Shown: one piece after another, positions 9,815-20,638 of the stretch
Numbering within the stretch: the stretch's first letter is position 1
Layout: each line of letters begins with the position of its first letter
Source of the DNA: Trissonchulus latispiculum
Taxonomy: Eukaryota; Nematoda; Enoplea; Enoplida; Ironidae
Assembly (NCBI GenBank): GCA_030248195.1
Contig: JASAND010023182.1
Coordinates: forward strand, 1 to 64,000
Direction: 5' to 3'
DNA: 64,000 bases
Notes under the pieces: generated by a model
What the model was told of the DNA's origin: nothing
The model's input: the letters and a program-made list of their open reading frames with translations, nothing else
Database searches by the model: none
Translations under genes and position numbers: made by a program

Positions 9815-12608
9815 GATATGAGATCAATTCTACGCACTGTATAAACATAACAAAATACAAAATGCATAATAGAACAGTTAAACGATATTACAAAAATTTC
9901 ATGGGAGACAGCGAAAGTTAGGACTATTAAAGGGCTTGGAAGGGGAGTGATAGTGGGGTCGCTCATTACACGAGATACAGAAACAGGAAAAAGGTGAAAC
10001 AGAAAAAGTACATAAAACAAACTTGGCATAAGGTACTGTACTTAGAATAAAATTTACGTTAGATTTTGGCGATTAACCTCGGTGGGAAATTCCAGAAAGT
10101 CCTAAAGTGTTATCCACTATTACAAACGCGACAATGCCTAACATGTTTTATCGTGCCTGTGCTCTCTCAACAAGGTGTCGCCTTAATTATTACTGCTGTA
10201 ATACAGCTTATGTAAATAGTTAGAAACGCATGTAGTTATATGACTGGAAATCTGAAAATTCTATTAAATCTTCCATTAAACATTAAAAAAATTAAATATT
10301 CCGTTAAATTCCGCGAATCTGAAGTCTGCTTTTCGATTGAACTTTTCGTTAGTTCAGTACAAGCTAAAGTTCTAAGATCAAGATGTGTTCTTATACTGAA
10401 CTAATGAAGTTGAATCGAGAAACGGATTTTGGATTCGTGCTCAGCGCCGCTGAAAACCGTGCATGCAAGTTTTCAGCAAATTTTTTTCAAAACATTTTAC
10501 GGTTCCTTTTGGGCCCCCCTTATCAAATAAAAATTTTAAAAATTTTAAATTTTAATTTTTGAATTCATAAGCCGTATGCACCCGTACAAAATTTTAAAGT
10601 TTTTAGGGAAAAAATCAAAAGTTATAACTGGGGAGTGGGCGAAGCGCTGAAATTGCCCGGGAGAGGATTATACAAAACCATGAAGAGATTTTAATTTTAA
10701 GGTGGTGGTATCGGTAGCACAACAGTGCTTTTGTTGTGATTCTTAAAACGCTATAACTTTCACAATTTTGGGAGTTGGAAAAAAACTTAGTACATCGTTT
10801 TAAACCTTATAATCTGTACATGGACATGAGCTTACGAAACTAGCAAAATTAGCAACATATTAGCAAAAATTTTCTGACATACTGAAATCTGACAGATTGA
10901 ATATAGACCAAAAATATTTGAGCATCAATTTCTCAAAACTGTAGAATCAGCAATCAGCATCAGATTTCATCTTTTGCCATGGTATGAAGGAGTCATGTGG
11001 GCCGAAGGTCATTTTTTTGGCTCAACAGGCCTCAATACTCCAGAAAATTCGGCAAATGTGCGGTCACATGAAATTTCGCAACTTTGTATTCAGTATTCTC
11101 TCAACTGGATATGTTTTAGCTCAAGCCAAGAAATATGTCCCTCCGCAATAGTGCGAATTTTCATCCAGCCCAAAATCACCCAAATCGATTGGGTAGTTTT
11201 TGAAAAATCGATGTTCAAAACAAAATAATCGCAGTTTTGGTAAAATGGTTTACAGCCAAATCTCTTGCTTAAGGTGGTAATTCCTTTTGGGCACGTATTG
11301 TTGTTTGGCGGCGTAAATCAAGATGAAATTTGATGAAACTTTCCGAAATAAGTTCTTTTAGCGTTCTAACACCCTCCGCGCAATCCCGATTCAAAAATTC
11401 GAGATTTCCAGTCAGAGTGGTTTTTCCCAATTTCTGAACGTTTGGCAGCTGCAATACAGTTATGACTATATTCATTCGAAAGGTCTCATTGAGCTTCACA
11501 TTTTTGCCTTTTAAAGCAAGTTTCTAGCTTTTCTCTACCGTGAGATATAGCCTATTTTCTTGTTTTGACGTCGAAAACTTGTCATTTTTTGCAGAAATCA
11601 AATAATCCAACATTTCTTGAACTACGCAAGCCGTAAAATCAAACTAAGGGTGTCGATCTGAAGGTCTGACAGGGACAAATTATCCGACGCATGATCGTCT
11701 TCCAACTGCTATCCTGTAGGCTGCTATCATAAAAAATGTAGTTTTTGCAAAAACACGACCAGTTTTCTTCCAAAGACTGTGGAGCATTCACCATGCAAGT
11801 TGGAGGGCTGCTACCGAACAAATGTGTTCTGCACAAATATACCCAGGGACGATTTTTTAGTTGCCCCGTTTGCTGCTTTCTAGCTAAAGTAATCGCTTGA
11901 CAAATTTGGAAAAAGTAGGCAAAATACAGGTTACGCACACATTTCTGCTTATTTCTCTATAACGAAGAGCGATTTCACAATAACTAAAAAATCGTCCCCA
12001 GCTATTTGATGGAGGTATCGAATGGTATAAACGATGTCTCGCGAAAAAATTTACTTGGGTCTGCAAAAACTCTGGAAAATTATACTTCTTTGAAAATGTG
12101 TTAAAAATATTTTAGAAAAGGAACATTTTTGACCCCAAACGTCGTTTTTGGCTTATACTGACTTAACCACTAGAGACAGCTCAAAGGTTGTAAAATCAAA
12201 AATGTTCATTTTGGTGCCCTCTTTTCAACCATAACAACCAATCCGGTAGTACACTGAGTACAAATCGTACTGAGAGGATAATGGCAAGAATAAAAAAATT
12301 CGCACATTTTCACCTGAAAATGCGGAACTGGTCCCAGAATGTTAAAGAGCACGAAAATAATATATTTTTAAAGTTTCATCTATTTTCATAAAGAATTGCA
12401 GCCTGTAAGGTCAAATTCATAGAAAGCGACACCAGTAATAAACCTTAAGAAAACCTATGAAAATTTTGAAATTTTTCCTGAAAATTGAAGCTTGTGTTGC
12501 AAATTATGAAAAAATCACAAATTTTAATAGGTTATCGTTAGTCTGAAAAATTTCACTAATTCATTCCTAAGGTGCCCGTAAAATTTCAGTTCAAGGTGCA
12601 AGCCGCCA
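9815..12608. other. Upstream region with old dispersed repeats, no gene
   Basis: I see no supported gene. The segment 10310-10500 belongs to a repeat family also seen at 58440-58700, 61530-61760 and 63170-63430, marked by inverted 'cgttagctca' and 'gagctaacg' words around a 'taagct' stretch. The remainder to 12608 is AT-rich, with short minus-strand ORFs that lack any domain. Confidence 0.4.
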
Positions 12609-12752
12609 CTATCTTTGGATAACCCTGTAACGCAAGAGGCTGACTAACGGTCAACCTTTCGTTATTCCTTATATTACGAAATCAATCTACTTAGCTACGA
12701 GCTGGCTTGCTAGTCAGCAAGCATTCCTCCACCTGTCATGTAGCTCCACCTT
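12609..12752. repeat. Dispersed repeat, copy 1
   Basis: About 140 bp, including gtaacgcaag and catgtagctcca, occurs in inverted orientation at 58866-58996 with scattered differences. Its right end is followed by a short inverted copy of tggagctacatg near 12787-12798. No coding content. Confidence 0.6.
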
Positions 12753-12953
12753 AGGCTAGGTCTGGGATTGGGTGAGGACACCCCTTGGAGCTACATGATT
12801 GGGACACCCCAGCTAGACGGCGCTTCTCTTGGGAGGGGGTTATCCGTCAAACTTCTCACCGTTTCAGTGTTGGGTTTCCCTAGTAGTGCACAGTTGTATT
12901 CTTTCTCTCTATTCTCTCCCTTATCTCCTGTGTACAGTTTCTTCCGGTTACCG

Positions 12954-14118
12954 TGTAATGTGGGTAATAGCGTCCCCGCTATCACCCCCTTCCAAGTCCT
13001 TTCCTAATTCCCACTTTCATTGTTTTTCCTAAAACGTCCCCAAAAATCCCCCAAAACCCCCCAAATTCCCCGTAAATATGGTATTACGATAATTGTTGGG
13101 AAGCCCGGTGATTATGTATTGTTTTGTATGTAATTCCCCCCTAAATATTGTGCAGTGCTAACTTTATGCTCATCTTTTGAAAATTATCTAAAATTACTTA
13201 TTTCGGAGCGTAAACTTAACATTGCACGTATTTACAATTCCTGTTGGCTTAGAGAAGATAGACCCTCCCGTTCCCAACGCATAACAAAATTCTCCTTGAA
13301 TGATTTCGTAATCTTTTCATCAGTTTGGAGTTTTGTCAACCTTTAGAGCGGTCGGTCCTTAGAACTGGGGACCCCACCTTTTGGCGATCCACACCTAAAA
13401 CGTAAGCGTATTCTGTTTTTGTTTTTCTCTTAAAAACCCTTTTTCAAATTTACTTTTCTAACTTCCTTTCCTACTCCTAACCCCTCTTCTACCCCTTTTT
13501 GTCTAAGATTTAACTCCCCCCTTCCCTTTTCCCCTCTCAATTTCGCGGGGTTGTCCCCGTTCCCCGGGTCTTTTCTGCTAGCTAACATCCCCTCCCCCCA
13601 TTGTGCTGTATTTTTCTTTGTCCCCCGTTGTTGCTGGTCCCCCTCCCCTACTGTTTATTGCCCTTGTTGTGTCCTGTTTTGTGACGGTGTTGCGGGTAAC
13701 CCGCTATTTCCCACTGTCCCCTCCGGGTATCCCGGAAGGTCCGCCTGTACTGTCATTGCCCTGTCTGCGCCCAATAAACCTCCAGTTGTCTTCTGTAGTT
13801 AACTTATTGTAAATTATCTAATGCTTAACGGTTTTAATTTTATTCTAGTAGCTAGGTAGAGCTCTGGGAACAGCCCGGAGCTGGTCCAAAACTGAGCCCA
13901 AATTTCCTGTGTGTGCGTGCCCTAGTCTTTGTCTGGCGCCCCGTTGGCGTCCCCCAAAAATCGTCTACTTCCCCTGGCGAGGCAAGTCGGTGGAAAGAGC
14001 CGCCTGGACTAAAGATCTCCACCCGCAGTCGCTGGTCAGCGTCCTTGCGCACAGTTCCTTTGTAAAATTTGGGGCGTGAGCTCAGTGGTTAAATTCCCTA
14101 GCTCCCCCATATTTTACA
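12954..14118 (+). repeat. 5' LTR of the giant element
   Basis: It starts TGTAATGTGGGTAATAGCG and ends CCCATATTTTACA (TG...CA). Near its 3' end (about 14073-14117) the sequence ggggcgtgagctcagtgg resembles the 5' end and D-arm of a tRNA and closes with ctccccc. This could be an internal polymerase III A-box-like signal or chance. No standard primer-binding site starting TGG lies immediately downstream. A TGGCGCCCC word occurs inside the LTR near 13934 instead. Confidence 0.92.
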
Positions 14119-15126
14119 TTAGGCTGCCAGTTCCAGGCTCTCCCATATTTTTCCCTAAAATATTTTTTCCTATTTTTTCCCTTCCCTAAATTAATTTTTC
14201 TAGCCCCCCCCCCTAGTCCAAAAATTTTGTTAGAGCCCCCCCAAATATTTTTTCCCTTATATCTAATATTTGTAAAGTTCCCCCATTTTCTTTATTTTTA
14301 CTGGCTTGGCCCGGTCTTTCCTTTCCTTGGTGTCCGTATATACCCATCTTCCCTGTGTGGCTCCATAAAGGTTTGCAATTGACGTCATTATTGCTTCATC
14401 ATTGTTTTTAACCCGCCCCAGCATTGCTTGATTCCTTATCAGGCGCCCGCCTTTTGAAGTCCCGCCCACGCACCGCTTGAAGTCCCAGTCAGACGCCTGA
14501 CTTCCTTTCCGTCCCCATTGAATTTTATTAGCCCCGTTTTCTTTTTCCTGTCTAGTGGCGTGTTTAATTTTCTGTGCCGTTATATTTTTGTGACTTATTG
14601 GTGGTTGCGTTATTTTTCCTCTACCTTGTTGCAGTTATTATTATAGTTGGGTCACCCAACTTTTCCCCTTCTTATCACTAGGGCCATACCAAGTGATTAC
14701 CTTTCCCTATCATAACCAGCAATTCCCTGACCTCCCTAAATCGCCCCAATTACCCTCCCCCACCCATAAAAAATGTTTTGGGAGGGAAATTAAAATCTTC
14801 GAAAAATTTTTCAGTTGGATTCCAGGCCCAGCCAGGAATCTAACTCTGTACCGTTGGACGATTGAATTCCCAACTGGTGGATTGCTGCTATTCCCCGGAC
14901 GACCTCCCAGCAATTTCAGGTCGAATTGGGGATTCGACCCAACCCTCCCGATTCTTGGCCCCGAAATACGTACGTACATCCGGAGTTTCGTGTCCCTGGC
15001 CAGAAAACCCCCGATTTTGAGTTATATACGTATATCCTATCCTGAAAATCCCCATCGCCCCCCGGTCCTGCCCAAAAATAGGATATACGTATATAACTAA
15101 TTTGGTGAGTTGACATTTTTCGTGCC

Positions 15127-15645
15127 GTGTTTATAATGGATTATTGCCTCCCTGATGACGACCCCTTTGACAGTAAACCCAGAGTGGCCCGATCCCATGA
15201 TCCCCCTCCCCCTGACCATGGGGCCGTGGCCGGAAGTTCTGGGGAGCCCGGATCTTCCGTCCACATCCGCCTCGGGTCAGGATTGAGTCCCGAGGACGAA
15301 CTACGCCCCTCGTTGGACTCCCCCCAGGACGGAGGTAGGGGTAGCCCCTCCCGTCATGATTCCACGGCTCATCTGGACGGTTCCGACCCGAGCGAAGATG
15401 ATAAATTGCGTACCCGAGGCCAGTGGAAGAAATCTCAAGAGCAGCTGGCCCGGCTGACCGGCGATGCCCCTAACCCCAAAAACCCCATTTCTGACCGTCT
15501 CACTGGTTCGGGCCCAGCCCTACCACGAGTGAGAAAATCCATGCCCCTCTTTACCCGACCCAGAGCGACCTCAGAGGGAGCTCAAAAACTACAAAATCGC
15601 CGGTCAAGCCAACATGGGGCCTGGCCTCCCCTTCATCCGGCTTGA
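15127..15645 (+). CDS. Gag-like N-terminal segment (frame-broken)
   Basis: 172 residues, acidic and Pro/Ser-rich at the start (DYCLPDDDPFDSKPR), then more basic. This is the first ORF after the 5' LTR and leader, the usual place for gag. No named domain is visible. Coding appears to pass to other frames at 15642 and 15941. The ATG at 15127 and another at 15136 are both usable. Confidence 0.5.
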   Translation: MFIMDYCLPDDDPFDSKPRVARSHDPPPPDHGAVAGSSGEPGSSVHIRLGSGLSPEDELRPSLDSPQDGGRGSPSRHDSTAHLDGSDPSEDDKLRTRGQWKKSQEQLARLTGDAPNPKNPISDRLTGSGPALPRVRKSMPLFTRPRATSEGAQKLQNRRSSQHGAWPPLHPA

Positions 15646-15965
15646 TGTGGGACAAGTCGGGTTACCTGCGGAATCGTCAGAATTATGATGACGAGACGCC
15701 CCCTCTGGCCTCACATGAGTCCTATCCTTCTACCTCCGAAAATTCAGCAGATTCAGCCCCACCCCCCAACCCCACTCCCCCGGATCAGCCGTCCGGAAAG
15801 CCCCAACCCAAGAAAAAACCCGCTCTGGGGTTTTGTCCCAAAGCCCCGGCGTGTCCTGGATGGGCTCCCCCTCCCCATCAAACCCCGTTGGAGTATTTTT
15901 ATGAATATTTCCCCCATACCCCGGATACCCTAAACCCCATTTGCCTACTAGGGAAGCCTTGGTAG
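15642..15965 (+). CDS. Gag-like middle segment
   Basis: 107 residues, Pro-rich, continuing the presumed gag in another frame between the first segment and the zinc-knuckle segment. It ends LLGKPW. The overlaps of 4 and 25 bases with its neighbours suggest single-base indels or programmed frame changes rather than separate genes. Confidence 0.4.
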   Translation: MMWDKSGYLRNRQNYDDETPPLASHESYPSTSENSADSAPPPNPTPPDQPSGKPQPKKKPALGFCPKAPACPGWAPPPHQTPLEYFYEYFPHTPDTLNPICLLGKPW

Positions 15966-16414
15966 CGCAAACCTGCCCGTCCACGAAACGCCATGCCAAA
16001 CCCATTACGGCCTCTAGAGGAACGAAACCATTCCAATGTCCCCATGATCAGATCAAACCCCGCCCATATGGAATTCAAATTAATCCCAATTCTTACCCCC
16101 GCAACTACAACCCCAGAACTCATGGGCCCAGGTTGTGCTTCTGGTGCACCCAAGAGGGGCACGGGTGGCAATACTGCCCCATCCGTATACGCGCAGTCGA
16201 CAACCTGGGGCCCAACCACCCCGGATTCCTACGTATGTTGGCGAGCCCGAAGGTGACGGCCAGTCCCCAACCTCAAGTGCAGACCCCCCCGAGCCAACAA
16301 GGAGGTGACCTGAGTGATCTCCAACCTCAACCCAGTCCTCAAGTTAGTCATCAACCCACTTCCGATGGCCTTTTCCAGAACCAGGGAAACGCCAACCTGG
16401 GGCGCCGTCAGTAA
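15941..16414 (+). CDS. Gag nucleocapsid-like segment with CCHC zinc knuckle
   Basis: 157 residues. A CX2CX4HX4C zinc knuckle, CFWCTQEGHGWQYC, begins at 16136. Such knuckles bind RNA in retroelement Gag proteins. The rest is Gln/Pro-rich (repeated PQPQ words). This is the clearest evidence that the 5' block is gag. Confidence 0.75.
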   Translation: MPTREALVAQTCPSTKRHAKPITASRGTKPFQCPHDQIKPRPYGIQINPNSYPRNYNPRTHGPRLCFWCTQEGHGWQYCPIRIRAVDNLGPNHPGFLRMLASPKVTASPQPQVQTPPSQQGGDLSDLQPQPSPQVSHQPTSDGLFQNQGNANLGRRQ

Positions 16415-16543
16415 GCCCCGACGTGCGCCCCCGGTTTGACCCCTACCCAGTTAATATGGCCCCCGTGTGTGAAGTGACTGATAACCCTTGGATGGTCAAT
16501 CGGAGCTCAGAGGAGCCCGAACCTTTACCCTATTTTTCCCCAA

Positions 16544-17233
16544 ATGGCCATCACCCGGAGTCACCTCAATCCAAGGTGGTCTCAGTGTCCTCTTGTTCAA
16601 CGGAGTGTACCCCATCCCCACCCTCCTCCCAGTCTACGAAACCCCCCCAGCCTGTTTGACCACGAGGTCGAACCCCCTTATCCTGTCCGACGTCGCCTTT
16701 CACTTTTGGAACACAAACGCACACGAACTTGTCAGTGGAGGCCACAGACTTGCTTACCCACCAACTCTGAGTCCAGCCCTCAGCCAGCAGGGAAAAACTT
16801 GGTGTTGCGAGGTTGCGAAAGGTTTAATTGCCAGCATTGGACTCCTTCTCGCGGATGCTACGGGAAGCCGGTAGCGTCCAAAAAGATCCAAGCGGAATCT
16901 ATCCCCTCTTTAATTGATCCACTGTTGACGCCCCAAATTTTACCCGTTACAAACCGTGTACGTACATTTAACAAAGTAAGTACACATTCCACCCCTAAGT
17001 TTATTCTAAGCCCTGGGGAGATGTTGCTGACTGGCGAGGGCCAGCAACACCTCCCCAGTACCTCGCATCACCAGGATGGTCCCACTACAGCTACCCCTAC
17101 CACGGCCTCCACTCGCAACCCCTGGAAACTCCCACCCCATGCGGGATGGAGGAAACTACTCTTGGAAAATAGTTTCCCGACATTCCAAGCGTGCTCGTCA
17201 CGACCACGCCTCCCCTACTGCTATTTCCGCTAA
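16544..17233 (+). CDS. Proline-rich segment between gag knuckle and protease
   Basis: 229 residues without a recognised domain. It contains a Cys-containing stretch near CERFNCQHW and overlaps other open frames (16423-16659, 16488-16874), so the true frame is uncertain. It encloses the internal copy of the purine tract at 17007-17024. Confidence 0.35.
   Translation: MAITRSHLNPRWSQCPLVQRSVPHPHPPPSLRNPPSLFDHEVEPPYPVRRRLSLLEHKRTRTCQWRPQTCLPTNSESSPQPAGKNLVLRGCERFNCQHWTPSRGCYGKPVASKKIQAESIPSLIDPLLTPQILPVTNRVRTFNKVSTHSTPKFILSPGEMLLTGEGQQHLPSTSHHQDGPTTATPTTASTRNPWKLPPHAGWRKLLLENSFPTFQACSSRPRLPYCYFR
17007..17024 (+). promoter_or_regulatory. Internal copy of the polypurine-tract region
   Basis: 18 bases are identical to 29260-29277, the sequence just before and into the 3' LTR (taagccctggggagatgt). 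It lies inside the gag-protease block, about 12 kb upstream. A second priming site for plus-strand DNA is one reading; a captured end of a deleted copy is another. Confidence 0.5.
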
Positions 17234-17465
17234 CCCCTTTGGCCCCGACCAGTGGGCTCCGTGCTTTGAATTGGGCGACATGTTACAGGATCCCCAAGAG
17301 TCGCTCAGTCCGGTGGAGGATCATCAGCAGGAATCGTACCCAAAATTCCCTAAAGCAGTTGAGAAGTCTCCTGGGGACTTCTCCAAAACCGCGATCCTTA
17401 CCCGCCAAAAATTCTAAGAATTCGAAAGCCTGCTGTCGGACTTTCTGGGACGAATTCGTCAGTGC

Positions 17466-18263
17466 ATGGAGGAGCTGGACATGTCCGGTCAACTCTGCCA
17501 ACCCCACGAGTCCACCAGAAGCGACTTTTTGCCCAAACCCAAACGACTCCCTCGACCCCACCTTCGTCAGCGATCCCAATCTATGGGAGAGCTAACCTTG
17601 CCAACCGAAAGCCTAATTCCTGTTACTACCAATGAGCCCCAGCCGCCAACCCCAGCGGCTACCCCTACTGCCCTCACTACCCGAAATGCCTCAACTCAGG
17701 TTTTAGAGGTAGAGGACCCTGAGACCCAACCCAAACCCACTGCTCTCTTGGGAGAGTTGGTCCATCAAACCGAAAGTACCACCCCTGCTGTTATCAATGA
17801 GCCTCAGCTGCCAACCCCAGCGGCCATTCCTACTAACCTCCCTATCCGAAATGCCTTCGCTCAGGTTTTAGAGGTTGAGGACCCTGAGACCCAGCCCAAC
17901 CCCACCCCGCCCAGCAACCTGAATGACCGAAATCAATCCTTCGACACCGAGGACGCTGAGGCCCAAGATACCCCTGACCATGGACAGACAGGTCCCGTCG
18001 GTGACCTCGTTCAAGCAATCCTGACTGACACTACCCCTTTTTACGTGTCCCAGTGTACTCGTCTGTCCCCCCCAAAAAAGTCCTCACCTGCTAGTAAGTA
18101 TTTTTGGTGTGAAGACCCTAGCCCTTTTGGAGTCCGGTGCGAATGTCTGCTACATACCCAAGGCATTTTTCGACCGCGTAAATGCCTCCGGTACCCTCTC
18201 CCTTGCCCTTCATACCTCCGCGGCTTCCAAATTCTCCATAGCTGCGGAGGATACGTCCCTTGA
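17466..18263 (+). CDS. Segment with a duplicated Pro/Thr/Glu-rich unit upstream of protease
   Basis: 265 residues. Two adjacent units of roughly 60 residues are near-copies: each runs from a GEL word through NEPQ, a TPAA stretch, and VLEVEDPETQP. After about 18110 the frame is no longer coding-like, and the protease continues in the next frame (18109-18516). This looks like a spacer between nucleocapsid and protease. Confidence 0.5.
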   Translation: MEELDMSGQLCQPHESTRSDFLPKPKRLPRPHLRQRSQSMGELTLPTESLIPVTTNEPQPPTPAATPTALTTRNASTQVLEVEDPETQPKPTALLGELVHQTESTTPAVINEPQLPTPAAIPTNLPIRNAFAQVLEVEDPETQPNPTPPSNLNDRNQSFDTEDAEAQDTPDHGQTGPVGDLVQAILTDTTPFYVSQCTRLSPPKKSSPASKYFWCEDPSPFGVRCECLLHTQGIFRPRKCLRYPLPCPSYLRGFQILHSCGGYVP

Positions 18264-18516
18264 CATATTGGGGAAATGTGAAATCCCATTTCTGTGCAAC
18301 GGGCACAAACTTTCTTTTCCCTTCCACGTTGCCCAGGGTCTGTACCAAGATTTTATTATTGGTTATGACCTTATGCAAAAATATGACTGGTCCGTAGTCC
18401 CCAAGTCCCATTCCCTTTGCACCCCTATGTGGCAGACATCACTCCTTACCCCAGACGAGTTACGGGCACTGGCCGATAAATTAGGTATTACTGTAACGAA
18501 CAGTGTCATCCGGTAA
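18109..18516 (+). CDS. Retropepsin-like domain with Asp-to-Glu change at the catalytic triplet
   Basis: The 135-residue open stretch begins with a GTG codon and is open further upstream, so the start is not real and the domain is read through. It shows ALLESGANVCYIP in place of the usual (L)DSGA, and FIIGYDLMQKYDW for the conserved flap-to-helix region (IIGxDxL). Retropepsins use the Asp of D-S/T-G; here the codon is GAG (Glu), so activity is doubtful. The spacing of about 70 residues between the two motifs fits the family. It is followed by a stop and 1.5 kb with no RT. Confidence 0.75.
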   Translation: MKTLALLESGANVCYIPKAFFDRVNASGTLSLALHTSAASKFSIAAEDTSLDILGKCEIPFLCNGHKLSFPFHVAQGLYQDFIIGYDLMQKYDWSVVPKSHSLCTPMWQTSLLTPDELRALADKLGITVTNSVIR

Positions 18517-20077
18517 CCTTATCCAAACCCCGATATTCTCAGGCAACCGCAGTCCGCCTAGTTGCCTGAGCACATGGCATGCCAATACCAGCAACACTTG
18601 GGATCTTGTTGTTGCTTCCCTTGAAACGACACCCTTGCCCAAGCCTATTAATGCGCTATCCCCATGATCTATGTATCCCATGCCCAGAAACCGCTAAACG
18701 AAAAACCCGTGAAGATCACCGCGTTGTAAGTTTTTCGGAGTTATGTCGGATAACTCCAAGGTCCAGCTGGCCTGGACCTTACCCCCTCATACGTGTGTTT
18801 TAATTAGGGTTACGCTTCGGGGTAACCCAAAAAGGGTCTAGAGTATTGGACCCTTCACCCTGTCCGACATGGTATACTCACCTGCCCCCTCCCCCTAATT
18901 TGTCCGTCCCTTTCCCCTTCCTTTTGTATGTTATTAATGTGGATCCACACCACTCCTTTAATCAATCAGAGCGCTCTGTATAAATACGTAAGTAGGATGT
19001 TTTGATTGTATGTTAGTTTACGTGTTTGTTCGTGGTATAAATGTATGTATATATGTCTATTTTTTGTATGAGTGCTTCTAGGGTCAAAAGGCTAGGACCA
19101 TACGCTCGATTACTTCTATCTATGTTATTTTTCAAATTTTTGGGTTTCTCTCTTTTTTAATCTAAATTGGGGTTTTTCCTTTAGTATATTTATACATTTT
19201 TGTATACTTATACGATTTATATTACTTTTGTTATTTTTCTTTTACGATTTCTATTTAAACTAAAATGGGGTTTTTATGTCTTTTTCTCTTTCTCCCTCAC
19301 GTTACGAATCCTTTATTAGTCATACGTACGTATTCTAATAAAATCCAAATTCCCCCCCCCCCTTTAGGGTCCTACATACGTACATATTTTTGATTCCTAG
19401 GTATACATGTTTTGTATGCATGGTATGTATGATAATTAAATAGTATGCTCCTCCCCTAGTTTCTTGTTGTTTTCCCCCCTCCGGTTTGTTTGGTTTGCTT
19501 GTATGCTACATACGTACAGGCAAAAACTGCAGGTAAGTAGTACCTCGTACCCTAGGACCGTACTGTAAGGTCCGGCCGATCCTACGTATGTACCTGTATA
19601 CCATATCTTGTTTTATGGTCTCTGTTTCAGATATTTCGACCGATGGTCGAAATGAGGCCAATCTGCTCGAATGGAGCACGGCCCATCCTCATACCCTGTT
19701 TGGTGGATTTCAACGCGTTCGGGTTGAAATTCCAAACTTCATCCTTTTTGCCTTTTCCCAAAATTTTGTCCTGTGCCCTTTCCCTTGCCCTGGGTTTTTC
19801 GTTACACCCCCTTCTGTAGTTCACCCTTAAAAAGTAAGCCCCCCTCCTCCATTATTATTGTCGCCGTAACACTTGTCCGGTACTCTCCGCACTCCAGCAC
19901 ACCCCCTGTTCCACGATTTCCCCCCTTGGGAGCACACCCACACCCCCCCCCAGTGATTTTTCATTTTCTTCTGTTTATGTATGCACTGCTCTTTATATGT
20001 TTCAGAGCTGGTGCTTCCGTGCAATTTCGGTGCCTTATTTTATATAGAAGTAGATTAGTGGGCACTGAAGTTGATCC
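18517..20077 (+). other. Non-coding spacer inside the giant element
   Basis: There is no coding signal. Base composition shifts to AT-rich with many tacgta words. This is where RT, RNase H and integrase would follow protease in an ordinary LTR element, and none is present in any frame. It may contain the promoter or splice acceptor for the second ORF block, but I see no clear signal. Confidence 0.5.
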
Positions 20078-20638
20078 TTGCTTAATTTGGTGCTGGCCTC
20101 TGGCTTTTATATGAGCCGGAGAAATTCGACTAGTTTCCGCGAAGGATTTACCTGGCCCCGAATACGACGACCTGACCCTCCTCAACCCTTGGACGTCAAC
20201 AGTTTTGACCAATTCCCCGAGCTTGACCAAACTTTTTGGAACCCGGTATTACCGATGAGCCAGAATCCCTCTACAAGAGAGACTGGGCAGCCCGGCTCTC
20301 AAACCCTCCCCAATACCCAGCCCGCCTCTGAACCCGGCCCCCAACGATCTCCTGCGGGCCTGTCCGCGGAGATCCCGTCCCGACCCCCTGTGACTGAATT
20401 TTTGCTTGTGAACCCTATCGTACGGTATACAGAACACCCTCCAGTCCCTAGTCCCGGTTCAGTCCTGTCGGATGGCGGCAGACCGCCGTCCCGCGCAGCT
20501 GGTACTCCCCGGCTGACACCCCTTCCCCCGCAGCCAACCCAGACAATGGGATACAAGGTGCAGTATCCCAAGCCCAGGCAACACAGGCCGCGCAGGCAGT
20601 GCAGACACCCCCGGTCTCGACTGCTTCTTCCGGCCTGA
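20078..20638 (+). CDS. Unrecognised Pro-rich ORF, start of second block
   Basis: 186 residues. A somewhat ordered N-terminal part (for example SFDQFPELDQTFWNP) is followed by low-complexity Pro/Ser/Gly sequence. The coding-like frame passes to the 20599-21438 frame near its end. No named domain. Confidence 0.4.
   Translation: MLNLVLASGFYMSRRNSTSFREGFTWPRIRRPDPPQPLDVNSFDQFPELDQTFWNPVLPMSQNPSTRETGQPGSQTLPNTQPASEPGPQRSPAGLSAEIPSRPPVTEFLLVNPIVRYTEHPPVPSPGSVLSDGGRPPSRAAGTPRLTPLPPQPTQTMGYKVQYPKPRQHRPRRQCRHPRSRLLLPA

Noticed and set aside
9793..10029. Alternative signal-peptide-like ORF for the PAN/ShKT gene
   Set aside because: It begins with a hydrophobic run but gives no donor in phase with exon 2; the ATG at 9814 does.
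11269..12066. Minus-strand ORFs of 60-99 residues as gene exons
   Set aside because: No consistent splice phases or domain; the surroundings are dispersed repeats.
13551..13812. ORFs inside the LTRs of the giant element (also 29925-30134)
   Set aside because: Present in both LTRs, low complexity and not protein-like; they do not look like a real LTR-encoded gene.
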